Shown: positions 1 to 7,313 of the stretch, one piece after another | Numbering within the stretch: the stretch's first letter is position 1 | How the letters are laid out: every line of letters begins with the position of its first letter | DNA from: Planctomycetota bacterium | GTDB taxonomy: Bacteria; Planctomycetota; UBA11346 | Direction: 5' to 3' | DNA: 11,721 nucleotides | Assembly: GCA_024641365.1 (NCBI GenBank) | Contig: JAHEDF010000070.1 | Location: forward strand, 1-11,721 | Translations under genes and position numbers: made by a program | Notes under the pieces: generated by a model | The model's input: only the letters and a program-made list of their open reading frames with translations | The model's database searches: none | What the model was told of the DNA's origin: nothing

Positions 1-1
1 G

Positions 2-406
2 TGGGCATGGATTGCAGCCGCTTGTTTTGCGGTATTGGCTGGCTTTCTTGGTTGGTATCTATTTATAATAACTTTTACCATTCAACTTGCTGCTTTAGGA
101 TGGGCGCTTGGTTTTCAAATCGTACAAGCCACAACACCACATCTGCCCGTAGCGGCTTTTGCGGCTGGTGGACTCTGTGCATTAATTGGTGGCTATATCG
201 GTTGGCGTTTAGCGGCTCTCGCAGCAATCGCGCAAACCATTTTACTTGGCTATATTGGTATAGTCGCTGGCATGGTCATTATCTGCCAACCAATTAATGA
301 CGGAGAACGCATCTTATTAGCCATACTCGTCGCACTTATAACTATTCCTGCCGGTTCGTGGGTGCAATGGCGGGCTCATAAACGTGCGCAGCTTACAAAA
401 GAGTAA
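2..406 (+). CDS. C-terminal part of an unidentified multi-spanning membrane protein (5' truncated by window edge)
   Basis: The reading frame is open from base 2 with no stop before TAA at 404-406, so the gene starts to the left of the window. An internal ATG at 35 is possible but needless. The visible ~134 residues are almost all hydrophobic, with about four membrane segments separated by short Gly-rich turns (for example GGYIGWR). The protein ends in a basic, hydrophilic tail (WRAHKRAQLTKE) that would lie in the cytoplasm by the positive-inside rule. I do not recognise a family. It precedes the sodium channel on the same strand, but the 227-bp gap with a weak hairpin suggests a separate transcript. 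A competing frame from base 1 is a shadow with biased Trp/Ser/Cys composition. Confidence 0.7.
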   Translation, partial: WAWIAAACFAVLAGFLGWYLFIITFTIQLAALGWALGFQIVQATTPHLPVAAFAAGGLCALIGGYIGWRLAALAAIAQTILLGYIGIVAGMVIICQPINDGERILLAILVALITIPAGSWVQWRAHKRAQLTKE

Positions 407-415
407 TCGCATCAG

Positions 416-430
416 GCAATTGGCCTGCCA
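416..430 (+). terminator. Weak hairpin after the truncated membrane protein gene
   Basis: CAGGC-AATTG-GCCTG forms a 5-bp stem with a 5-nt loop ten bases after the stop codon at 404-406. The bases that follow (CCATTTTC) are only modestly T-rich, so this is a poor intrinsic terminator at best. No other feature is evident in the gap 407-633 apart from a TAAAAT box at 564-569 that could be a -10 element for the channel gene. Confidence 0.25.
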
Positions 431-622
431 TTTTCATGATATGTTTTATTAATTACATAATTTTTCTAAAAAATAGCTTGGGTCATTGCGACCTAACCAT
501 TTTCCAGTAATTCATTTTCAAAAAACCTATGGCATGCTTGTGAGCTGATTCTTGCTTTAAGTGTAAAATGTCTTCAGCTAGGAAGCGATTGCCAGCAATG
601 AATCAACAAGCGCAACAAATTC

Positions 623-627
623 AGGAG
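623..627 (+). promoter_or_regulatory. Shine-Dalgarno AGGAG that decides the sodium channel start
   Basis: AGGAG lies six bases before ATG 634. The two upstream in-frame ATGs are less well placed: 568 has no Shine-Dalgarno and overlaps a possible -10 box (TAAAAT, 564-569), and 598 has only TAGGAAG about 12 bases away. This favours 634 as the start. Confidence 0.55.
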
Positions 628-633
628 CCATGT

Positions 634-1572
634 ATGACTGTCGCTGATGTACAACGCCTTGCCGCAAATCCGAAAGTGGCAAAATGGCGCATAGGTTTAG
701 CCACCTGGGTCGAATCAGGTCTGATACAGAACAGCATTATCGTATTAATTTTAATTAATGCTGCCATTTTAGGCATGGAGGCAACACCATTTGGTCATGG
801 TGACATGAAGCCGTATTTAGTTATCGCTGATCATATTTGTCTGGGAATTTTTGTCATCGAATTACTGATAAAGGCGGTAGCTTATCGCTGGAGTATGCTG
901 CGTAGTGGTTGGAATGTATTTGATACCTTGGTGGTGGTCATTGCGCTGGTTCCAGCATCGGGACCTGCATCCGTATTACGTGGACTGCGTGTGCTACGTG
1001 TATTCCGTTTACTCACAGCCGTGCCATCGATGCGGCGCGTTGTTGCTGCTTTTCTTCATGCTATTCCTGGGCTTGGTTCAGTCATGGCACTGATGAGTGT
1101 GTTTTTTTATGTCGCTGCGGTTATGGCCACCGGCTTTTTTGGCGAATCCCATCCGCAATGGTTTGGGCATTTAGGTAATTCGCTGTATACCTTATTTCAA
1201 ATTATGACCTTAGAAAGTTGGTCGATGGGGATTGTTCGTCCCGTTATGGACCAACATCCCTATGCCTGGATATTCTTTATCCCCTTCATTGTCATGGCAA
1301 CTTTTACCATCCTGAATTTATTTATTGGTATTATCGTTTCGACCATGCAGGAGTTATCCGCTAATGAAGCGGCTGATGCGCAAGAAGCTGCCGCTCAAAA
1401 TGTTGACCTCCAAGAAAAAGTGGCGCCGAATATAAATGAACAATTAGTGCTTGCCGGAATTGCGCCTGCTGCGCCCGTCGAGGCCAGCGTGATAATAGAG
1501 CGTTTAGAACGCGATCTTGCTGAATTACGCCGACTCGTTGCACAGCCTCACGCACAAGAAGTAGCCAAATAA
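634..1572 (+). CDS. Voltage-gated sodium channel, BacNav (NaChBac/NavAb) family
   Basis: A 312-residue ion-transport protein with one six-helix domain, which in this family assembles as a homotetramer in the inner membrane. Approximate segments are S1 31-50, S2 62-84, S3 92-107, S4 112-130, S5 146-170, pore helix 182-192 and S6 211-240. S4 carries Arg at every third position (R116, R119, R122, R125), the voltage sensor. The selectivity filter TLESWSM (192-198) has the high-field-strength Glu at 194 and matches that of NavAb and NavMs, so Na+ selectivity is expected. After S6 comes a long Ala-rich neck (about 241-285) and a short heptad-like helix (IIERLERDLAELRRLV, 287-302) typical of the C-terminal coiled coil that holds the tetramer. 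An alternative start at 568 would add 22 residues with no family counterpart. Physiological role is unknown; BacNav channels are linked to motility, pH and Na+ homeostasis in alkaliphilic or marine bacteria. Confidence 0.95.
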   Translation: MTVADVQRLAANPKVAKWRIGLATWVESGLIQNSIIVLILINAAILGMEATPFGHGDMKPYLVIADHICLGIFVIELLIKAVAYRWSMLRSGWNVFDTLVVVIALVPASGPASVLRGLRVLRVFRLLTAVPSMRRVVAAFLHAIPGLGSVMALMSVFFYVAAVMATGFFGESHPQWFGHLGNSLYTLFQIMTLESWSMGIVRPVMDQHPYAWIFFIPFIVMATFTILNLFIGIIVSTMQELSANEAADAQEAAAQNVDLQEKVAPNINEQLVLAGIAPAAPVEASVIIERLERDLAELRRLVAQPHAQEVAK

Positions 1573-1624
1573 TCCACGTTCTATTATAAATAATTTATTT
1601 TACGGCTCTGCTCTTTACCTCTTT

Positions 1625-3037
1625 TTATTGAAAGGGATTTTTTCCAGGATTTGCCGGTAACGGTGTTTTGAAAAAATGGTTATAAAAATAATATTCTTGT
1701 TGATTAATAGGTTGGCACATGACCCCAGGACGTTGTAAGGTATCCGCCCAGGTGGTTAACTGGCTTCGCAAGCGCTCGGCAATTTCCGGATGTGCAGCAA
1801 TAACATTTTTACTTTCTGCCATATCATCTTTAATATGAAATAACCATTCCGTTTGATCGGCAAAGCGTAATAATTTCCAATCGCCAACACGCACCGCTGA
1901 CTGTGACCAAAATCGCCAAAATAATGCCCGTTCAGCTAATGGCGTTCCTGCACTGAGTAATGGTAATAAATCCACGCCGTCTAATTCTGGAATCGCACCG
2001 ATTCCAGCTAGATTCGTCACTGTAGCAGCAACGTCTAAACTAATGACGGGCGTATCGAGCACTTGACCCGCAGGAATTTTTCCTGGCCAACGCGCAAGAA
2101 ACGGTACTCGTATCCCACCTTCACTCACCATGCCCTTTTCACCATTTAATGGCGTATTCATCGAACCATCCCATGCCCCACCTGAGATAGTTAATGGTAA
2201 ATCGGTCATGGTTAATTTGAGCGGAGCACCGTTATCGCTGATAAAAAATATCAAGGTATTCTCATCAATTTTATACTGCGATAAAGTCGCCATGATACGA
2301 CCCACACCATTATCAACCGCATTTATCATCGCTAACGCCAAGCGTCTGCGCTCTGGCATGTCACCAGGAAACTTTGCTAAATATGGTTCGCTGGATGCAA
2401 GTGGCACATGGGGTGCAAAATATGCAACATACAAAAAGAATGGCTTGGCGTGATGCTGAGTAATAAATTGAACAGCAGCATCACTTTGTCGATCTAATCT
2501 GTCGCCTGTCGTTTTAACAACTTGTAATTTATTAAATGTATTACCCGCCAAATCAAAGGTGGCTGAATAATTATTTAATTGTCCATTAAATACATGGTTA
2601 AAACCACGCTTATACGGATGATAATCCTGCGCTTTACTCGTATTCGCGTGTTCTTTTTTATCTGCCGGCGTGTCGAGATGCCACTTACCAACATGACATG
2701 TTTCATAACCAGCATTTTTCAATCGCTCAGCAATCGATATTTCGGAGAGCGGCAATTCTCCCAAGCCATTATGATCAAGGCCAAAACGCTGTTGATAGCG
2801 ACCCGTTAATAATCCCGCACGCGACGGCGTACATTGTGGTGCCGTGACATAACCATTGGTAAATCGCACTCCAGTTTTGGCCATCTCATCCAAATGTGGC
2901 GTACGAATATCGTTTACATGCCCCTGACATCCGAGATCAGCGTAGCCCATGTCATCTGTAAATATGACAATAATGTTTGGGCGTTCTGACGTCCAAGTCG
3001 CACCCATACAGCACAATAAAATTATAATAAAACGCAT
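1625..3037 (-). CDS. Exported type I (formylglycine) sulfatase, alkaline phosphatase superfamily
   Basis: A 470-residue arylsulfatase-like hydrolase that should cleave sulfate esters, probably from a sulfated glycan or small molecule, outside the cytoplasm. A short hydrophobic signal peptide (about 1-16) precedes the typical sulfatase start PNIIVIFTDDMGYADLG, with metal-binding D28 and D29. The maturation signature is CTPSR at 69-73; Cys69 would be converted to formylglycine. Further family motifs are GKWHL (117-121), APHVP (H209), ISDNG (D267, N268) and GEKG..EGGIRVPF, all expected around the Ca2+ and sulfate pocket. Length is normal for the family. The start is backed by GGAG six bases upstream (3044-3047). 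No sulfatase-maturating enzyme (FGE or anSME) is in the window, and no glycan-degradation genes adjoin it, so the substrate cannot be inferred. It is convergent with the channel gene and divergent from the lar operon. Confidence 0.92.
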   Translation of the reverse strand: MRFIIILLCCMGATWTSERPNIIVIFTDDMGYADLGCQGHVNDIRTPHLDEMAKTGVRFTNGYVTAPQCTPSRAGLLTGRYQQRFGLDHNGLGELPLSEISIAERLKNAGYETCHVGKWHLDTPADKKEHANTSKAQDYHPYKRGFNHVFNGQLNNYSATFDLAGNTFNKLQVVKTTGDRLDRQSDAAVQFITQHHAKPFFLYVAYFAPHVPLASSEPYLAKFPGDMPERRRLALAMINAVDNGVGRIMATLSQYKIDENTLIFFISDNGAPLKLTMTDLPLTISGGAWDGSMNTPLNGEKGMVSEGGIRVPFLARWPGKIPAGQVLDTPVISLDVAATVTNLAGIGAIPELDGVDLLPLLSAGTPLAERALFWRFWSQSAVRVGDWKLLRFADQTEWLFHIKDDMAESKNVIAAHPEIAERLRSQLTTWADTLQRPGVMCQPINQQEYYFYNHFFKTPLPANPGKNPFQ

Positions 3038-3183
3038 ACGTCACTCCATTCGCTTTAAGGCCTAATAATACACAACAAACATCCATTCAGCAACAACACA
3101 AAAGCATCAATTTCTTCCTAGTCGCCTCAACCAACTCTCCTAATTTTGCGAACCTCGTGTGAAAATCCGACATATCGCAACGT

Positions 3184-3210
3184 CTAACGAGTTAGCTGTC
3201 GAAATATAAC
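3184..3210 (+). promoter_or_regulatory. Candidate promoter/operator of the larE operon
   Basis: A perfect dyad CTAAC-GA-GTTAG lies at 3184-3195 and is followed by TATAAC at 3205-3210, a 5/6 match to a sigma-70 -10 box. The matching -35 window (about 3182-3187) is poor and overlaps the dyad, as expected of a regulated promoter with a bound factor. If used, transcription would start near 3217. That would exclude the TTG at 3211 as a start and support ATG 3262. This rests on pattern only. The rest of the divergent gap (3038-3261) shows the sulfatase Shine-Dalgarno and nothing else clear. Confidence 0.3.
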
Positions 3211-3261
3211 TTGCAGCTACATTGCCTTGCCTCGGCTGGCCTAAGCAGATCATGTCCACGC

Positions 3262-4122
3262 ATGGACGGTATTGCCGAAAATAAAGAGCAGGCGCTGCGC
3301 TCACACCTCGCATCAATGTCGGAAGTGATGGTCGCATTTTCTGCGGGTGTCGACTCGACCTATTTATTAGCGGTCGCTCATCAGGAATTAGGTGATCGCG
3401 TTTCAGCAGTTACCGCTGATAGCCCCAGTTTGGCACGAACCAGTTTAGATGAAGCGGTTCAATTTTGTCGTGAATACAATATTCGTCATCATGTTATCAA
3501 AACCGATGAATTTGAGCAAGAAGCCTATCTCGCTAATGACGGCAATCGTTGTTACCATTGTAAGGCGGCATTAATGAAGGCGATGCATGGATTAGTGACA
3601 GCCACTGCACCAGAACGCGGATCGGTCGCATTAGTAATTGGTGCAATTGCTGATGATCTTGGCGATCATCGCCCAGGCATGATCGCCGCAAAAGCAGCCG
3701 GTGCACAATGGCCGTTAGCTGATTTGGGATTTAGCAAACACGATGTCCGCGAACGATCACGCGTACTGGGTTTATCAACCTGGAATCGCCCGGCAGAACC
3801 CTGTTTATCAAGTCGTATTCCCTATGGCGAACGTGTGACGGTTAATAGTTTACGCATGATTGAGCAGGCTGAAAAAATAATTAAATCAATCGGGTTTCCA
3901 ATTTGTCGTGCTCGACATCATCAATTAGACAACACCCAACACTTTCGTTGCCGCGTTGAAGTTCCACTAGCGGATATTCCTCGCTTAGAACATGTACGTG
4001 AAAAATTAAACACAGCTTTACTTGCCATAGGTTATGAATCTGTCACCATTGATCCCGATGGATTTAAAAGTGGCGGATTTAATGCGCTGTTGTCCACCAC
4101 CTCCACTCAAGCACCCACATGA
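3262..4122 (+). CDS. larE: LarE, ATP-dependent sulfur insertase for the nickel-pincer nucleotide cofactor (three-cysteine type)
   Basis: LarE uses ATP to adenylate the two carboxylates of the LarB product and replaces them with thiocarboxylates, making the S-donor arms of the Ni-pincer cofactor. From ATG 3262 the protein has 286 residues, with a PP-loop AFSAGVDST (25-33) for ATP, the family block DDLGDHRPG (131-139), and PAEPCLSSRIPYGERV (177-192). Cys181 is at the place of the sacrificial cysteine of Lactiplantibacillus LarE. A CYHC motif adds C97 and C100. Three such cysteines mark the LarE class reported to hold a [4Fe-4S] cluster that carries a transferable sulfide, so this enzyme may be catalytic rather than sacrificial (inference). 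The frame extends upstream to a TTG at 3211, but the added residues do not look like the family. The gene overlaps larB by ATGA at 4119-4122. Confidence 0.92.
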   Translation: MDGIAENKEQALRSHLASMSEVMVAFSAGVDSTYLLAVAHQELGDRVSAVTADSPSLARTSLDEAVQFCREYNIRHHVIKTDEFEQEAYLANDGNRCYHCKAALMKAMHGLVTATAPERGSVALVIGAIADDLGDHRPGMIAAKAAGAQWPLADLGFSKHDVRERSRVLGLSTWNRPAEPCLSSRIPYGERVTVNSLRMIEQAEKIIKSIGFPICRARHHQLDNTQHFRCRVEVPLADIPRLEHVREKLNTALLAIGYESVTIDPDGFKSGGFNALLSTTSTQAPT

Positions 4123-4784
4123 ATGATACCTTAAATCTCGATTTCGATCGGCATCGTCGCCAAGGTTTTCCAGAAGTGATTTTTGGACTAGGTAAAACCG
4201 TTGCTGAAGTTCTGCGCGCAGCAACGCATTTAATGGATGCGCATGGGAAAGTACTGGTCACCCGCGCTGAACCTGCTGCGCTTAAAGCGTTAGCGGAATC
4301 ATTTCCAAATGGTCACGTCTATGAACGCAGTCATTGTTTTGCACTGGGATTGCAAGCACCCCATCTCGGTCCGGTTGCCGTTGTCAGTGCAGGGACTGCG
4401 GATGAGCCCGTTGCCGAAGAAGCCAGCGTGACGCTGTTAGCACGCGGCGTACGGGTCGAGCGTTTTCACGATAGCGGTGTTGCTGGCATTCATCGCATCA
4501 TGAAACATTTAGATGCGATAAAAAAATGCGTCGCGGTCATTGTCGTCGCTGGTATGGATGGCGCATTACCGTCAGTTGTCGGTGGCTTAATTGATATTCC
4601 TTTAATTGCCTGTCCCACATCCGTTGGTTATGGTGTTGCCAGCGGTGGACACACGGCTTTGCATACTATGCTCGCGAGCTGCGCAGCCGGAGTCACTGTG
4701 GTTAATATTGATAATGGTTTTGGCGCTGGTTTTGCTGCCGCCACAATTGCTCATCTCGTGGAACGTACGCGTACCAACACATGA
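4119..4784 (+). CDS. larB: LarB, pyridinium-3,5-biscarboxylic acid mononucleotide synthase (nickel-pincer cofactor, first step)
   Basis: LarB carboxylates nicotinic acid adenine dinucleotide at C5 and hydrolyses the phosphoanhydride, giving the mononucleotide that LarE then sulfurates. The 221-residue protein has the LarB start LDFDRHRRQGFPEVIFGLGKT (8-27 region) and the PurE-like AIR-carboxylase fold motifs: SAGTADEPVAEEA (90-102), HDSGVAGIHR (117-126), AGMDGALPSVVGGL (144-157) and PTSVGYG (166-172). The C-terminal block is SCAAGVTVVNIDNGFGAG. Cys188 in this block is probably the nucleophile that adds to the pyridinium ring, as described for the Lactiplantibacillus enzyme; I map it from memory of the family. 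The protein is about 25 residues shorter at the N-terminus than the classic 246-residue LarB. Its frame is closed by a TAA at 4080-4082, so no longer form exists. It starts inside the larE stop (ATGA) and ends in another ATGA, so translation is coupled on both sides. LarC, the nickel insertase, is not in view. Confidence 0.94.
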   Translation: MNDTLNLDFDRHRRQGFPEVIFGLGKTVAEVLRAATHLMDAHGKVLVTRAEPAALKALAESFPNGHVYERSHCFALGLQAPHLGPVAVVSAGTADEPVAEEASVTLLARGVRVERFHDSGVAGIHRIMKHLDAIKKCVAVIVVAGMDGALPSVVGGLIDIPLIACPTSVGYGVASGGHTALHTMLASCAAGVTVVNIDNGFGAGFAAATIAHLVERTRTNT

Positions 4785-5203
4785 ATACCATCTTATTATT
4801 AATTGCCTCAAATGTTTTTATGACCGTGGCGTGGTATTGGCATTTAAAGGCACCCGCCGCCTATCCTTTAATTGGTTTTATTCTCATTTCCTGGCTCATC
4901 GCCTTACCAGAATATTGTTTAGCGGTGCCGGCAAATCGTATTGGCCATATCAGTTTAGGCGGTCCCTTTACCGCTCCGCAATTAAAATTAATTCAAGAGT
5001 CTATAGCGCTTATTATATTTATGGTATTTAGTTTGGTGGTTTTAAAAGAAGCGCCACGTTGGCAGGATTATGTCGGCATGGTGCTGATTATGGCGGGATT
5101 AGCCGTGGCATTATCTGGTCGCCATATATCACATGATACGAAACCACTGCAACCATCATCAGTTTCAACGTCAGCATCTGATACAAAGAGCACGCCGTTA
5201 TGA
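4781..5203 (+). CDS. DUF486 family small membrane protein (DMT superfamily)
   Basis: A 140-residue inner-membrane protein with four predicted helices (about 1-19, 26-45, 66-84, 92-110). It carries the DUF486 signature VPANRIGH (49-56) followed by APQLKLIQESI and a closing VVLKE before helix 4. DUF486 belongs to the drug/metabolite transporter superfamily and has no assigned substrate. Here it has an extra hydrophilic tail (about 111-140) rich in Ser, Thr and Lys, which most family members of about 110 residues lack. It overlaps larB by ATGA at 4781-4784 and the oxidoreductase by ATGA at 5200-5203, so it is made together with them. A role moving a substrate or product of the pathway is a guess from context only. 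Confidence 0.88.
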   Translation: MNTILLLIASNVFMTVAWYWHLKAPAAYPLIGFILISWLIALPEYCLAVPANRIGHISLGGPFTAPQLKLIQESIALIIFMVFSLVVLKEAPRWQDYVGMVLIMAGLAVALSGRHISHDTKPLQPSSVSTSASDTKSTPL

Positions 5204-6207
5204 CCATAACGCGTTGGGGTATTTTAGGCACGGGTGGCATTGCACGTAAATTTGTAGATGGACTACAATTAATTAATGACATATGTCCCGTCGTTGCGGT
5301 TGGTAGTAGAAGCCGTGAAAAATCTCAAGAATTTTCACAAGCATTTCCTAACCATACGACTATGCGCGCTTACGATTCCTATCAGGCCGTATTGGATGAC
5401 CCGCAGGTTGATGTGGTCTATGTTGCCTTACTAAATCACCAGCATGCGGAATGGTGTATAAAAGCCGCACAAGCTGGAAAACATGTGCTGTGCGAAAAAC
5501 CAGCTGCGATGACTGCGCATGAATTAGAGACGGTGCTCTCCGCAGTAAAAAAAGCTGGCACATTTTTTATGGAAGGATTTCTCTATCGTTGTCATGAACG
5601 CTGGAGTGAATTACGCCGCCTCTTAGCCGATGGTGTTATTGGTGATGTGCGCATAGCGCATGCCTCATTTTGTTTTTATGCACCGACCGTTGAGCGCTTA
5701 TTAAAAAAATCCTTTGGCGGCGGCGCATTAATGGATGTTGGCTGCTATCCCGTTTCGTGGCTGCGCTGGATCATTGGTGCTGAACCGCAATCCACTTCCT
5801 GTCATGCGCGATTAAATGACGACGGGGTTGATTTAACCACCAGCGCAACCTTATATTTTCCAAACGGTGTTATTGGCACGGTGCACACCAGTTGTGAAGC
5901 GCACCGTCATATTATTGCCACACTTATCGGTAGCACAGGTCGCATTGATATTACCGAACCATGGCGATCAACGCCTGGAGAATCGGATTTTATTATTAGC
6001 AAAAACAACCACACCGAAACAACCACCATTCCAGTAGTAGACGATGGTTTAAATGCCTACGCTCGTGAAGCGTTAACGGTTCATACCTATCGTGATCAAT
6101 GCCAAGCGCCAATGATGACCTGGGATGATAGCCGTGCCCAAGCGCGGTGTTTGGATACATTGCGCCATCAAGCTGGCATCTATTGGGACGGTGAGAAGAT
6201 TAATTAA
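5200..6207 (+). CDS. Gfo/Idh/MocA family NAD(P)-dependent oxidoreductase
   Basis: A 335-residue cytosolic dehydrogenase of the glucose-fructose oxidoreductase / inositol dehydrogenase family. The N-terminal Rossmann fold begins with GILGTGGIA (7-15). CEKPAA (98-103) supplies the conserved lysine K100. The C-terminal domain holds EGFLYRCH (125-132) and GGGALMDVGCYPV (173-185), with D179 and Y183 as likely catalytic residues. This set of motifs is closest to the dihydrodiol dehydrogenase / D-xylose dehydrogenase branch, so a sugar, sugar acid or diol is the likely substrate; the exact one cannot be read from sequence. It is the last gene of the larE-larB-DUF486 operon, joined by an ATGA. Some Ni-pincer enzymes act on 2-hydroxy acids and sugar acids (lactate, malate and gluconate-type epimerases), so an epimerase plus dehydrogenase pathway is plausible, though no LarA homologue is nearby. 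Confidence 0.92.
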   Translation: MTITRWGILGTGGIARKFVDGLQLINDICPVVAVGSRSREKSQEFSQAFPNHTTMRAYDSYQAVLDDPQVDVVYVALLNHQHAEWCIKAAQAGKHVLCEKPAAMTAHELETVLSAVKKAGTFFMEGFLYRCHERWSELRRLLADGVIGDVRIAHASFCFYAPTVERLLKKSFGGGALMDVGCYPVSWLRWIIGAEPQSTSCHARLNDDGVDLTTSATLYFPNGVIGTVHTSCEAHRHIIATLIGSTGRIDITEPWRSTPGESDFIISKNNHTETTTIPVVDDGLNAYAREALTVHTYRDQCQAPMMTWDDSRAQARCLDTLRHQAGIYWDGEKIN

Positions 6208-6210
6208 CCC

Positions 6211-6345
6211 CAGAGAGCGCAGAGATAAAAAACTTGTTTATGTATCTTAATATTATGGCTTATTAACTATAATTAGTCTAGTTCATAGAGCGTATTACAA
6301 CAACTTTATCATTAATTCCTCTGCGCTCTCTGCGTCCTCTGCGGT
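6211..6345. repeat. Inverted and tandem CTCTGCG repeat element between convergent genes
   Basis: A 14-bp perfect inverted repeat (CAGAGAGCGCAGAG at 6211-6224 and its complement at 6319-6332) encloses an AT-rich stretch of 94 bp. The right arm is also the start of three tandem 9-bp units, each beginning CTCTGCG (6319, 6328, 6337). The element fills the gap between the converging oxidoreductase and bicupin genes. It could act as a bidirectional hairpin terminator, or be a copy of a dispersed REP- or MITE-like intergenic repeat. The sequence alone does not decide. Confidence 0.6.
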
Positions 6346-6362
6346 AAATCTGTCTTTAATAC

Positions 6363-7313
6363 CTATAGCACAAAGCGAATATCGAGCGTGCGCATCCAGG
6401 TATGCAAGCCAGCATCTTGTATGGGCAGTACGACCGCATCACGTCCGGTTTCATTGTGATGCGAATGCCACCAGCCGGGCGGCGTGGTAAATACCGCACC
6501 GCTTTCCCAATCAGCACGAATGGGATTTTTTACCGTGCCATCGGCGTTTAATTCAGGACCCATTAACGTATACGTGCCTGGTTCAGCCGTGATACATAAA
6601 TCCAACGCCACTGAATTATGGCGATGCGGTTTTTGCCACTGATTCGCAGGTAGTACATTTAATAATGACCATAATAAATGGGTAATGGTCATCGTCTGTG
6701 GCGTGGCTTCATTGCCTAATAAAATGCCCATGCGATTACGTTCTGCTGCACCAGGTTGTTGGCGCACTTTCTCTAATTCTTCATATAAACGTTCACGACG
6801 AAACAACGTTGGCTTAAAGCGTGGCACACCTGGTTGCACGCCTAAATAATTAAGCAGCGGCTCGTCATGCACCCAATAAATAGCTGCATCCGTTGTTGCT
6901 TTGTGGTCGACTTCAACACCCATGGGTAAAACAAATAAATCACCCTGACTCCAATCAATTGAACCAAAACTAGCAGTGCTTTTTCCGCTCCCACTGATTA
7001 CATAAAATAATTGTGACGTCGCTGCGGCTTGGGTATCTAAGGTTTCCTTCGCTTTAATTCGTAAAAAATTAGCCATTAAATTAGGACTGGTCGCCTGCCA
7101 ACGAATGCCAAGTTTTTCAGATAAATCAAAAGGGATGATACCCGTTTCACCACTTTGATGTAGCGCTGCCGGATAAACCGCAAATGGCATTGGCTCCATA
7201 TTTGGGTTGGCGGCGGCGGTATATTCATAAAAACGCACGCCCCCTTCCCAATCCATGGACGTGCGTTTGCGATATTGCGCGGTCAATGTTTGTGGTTCGT
7301 TTTCTTGCGACAT
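6363..7313 (-). CDS. Bicupin protein, gentisate 1,2-dioxygenase-like
   Basis: A 316-residue protein with two cupin barrels. The first (about 82-150) contains QLFYVISGSGKS and WSQGDLFVLPMGVEVDHKA but lacks the usual His-x-His...Glu...His set, so it probably binds no metal. The second (about 215-295) keeps PHRH (H230, H232) and TPPGWWHSHHNE (H283, with H285 and H286 close by), enough for a mononuclear Fe or Mn site. The usual Glu after the HxH pair is replaced, since the residues that follow are NSVALDL. The overall two-domain plan resembles gentisate and 1-hydroxy-2-naphthoate dioxygenases, but ring cleavage is not proven. The start has GAGG (minus strand, 7319-7322) five bases upstream. It lies 132 bp downstream of the rhodanese gene on the same strand. 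The gap holds a TCAGTA/TACTGA dyad (7393-7417) but no strong terminator. Confidence 0.85.
   Translation of the reverse strand: MSQENEPQTLTAQYRKRTSMDWEGGVRFYEYTAAANPNMEPMPFAVYPAALHQSGETGIIPFDLSEKLGIRWQATSPNLMANFLRIKAKETLDTQAAATSQLFYVISGSGKSTASFGSIDWSQGDLFVLPMGVEVDHKATTDAAIYWVHDEPLLNYLGVQPGVPRFKPTLFRRERLYEELEKVRQQPGAAERNRMGILLGNEATPQTMTITHLLWSLLNVLPANQWQKPHRHNSVALDLCITAEPGTYTLMGPELNADGTVKNPIRADWESGAVFTTPPGWWHSHHNETGRDAVVLPIQDAGLHTWMRTLDIRFVL

Noticed and set aside
2130..2809. Plus-strand open frames inside the sulfatase gene
   Set aside because: They are antisense shadows of a well-supported sulfatase whose motifs span the whole minus-strand frame.
3211..3261. TTG start at 3211 for LarE
   Set aside because: There is no Shine-Dalgarno, the added 17 residues are unlike the family, and a TATAAC box lies immediately upstream at 3205-3210.
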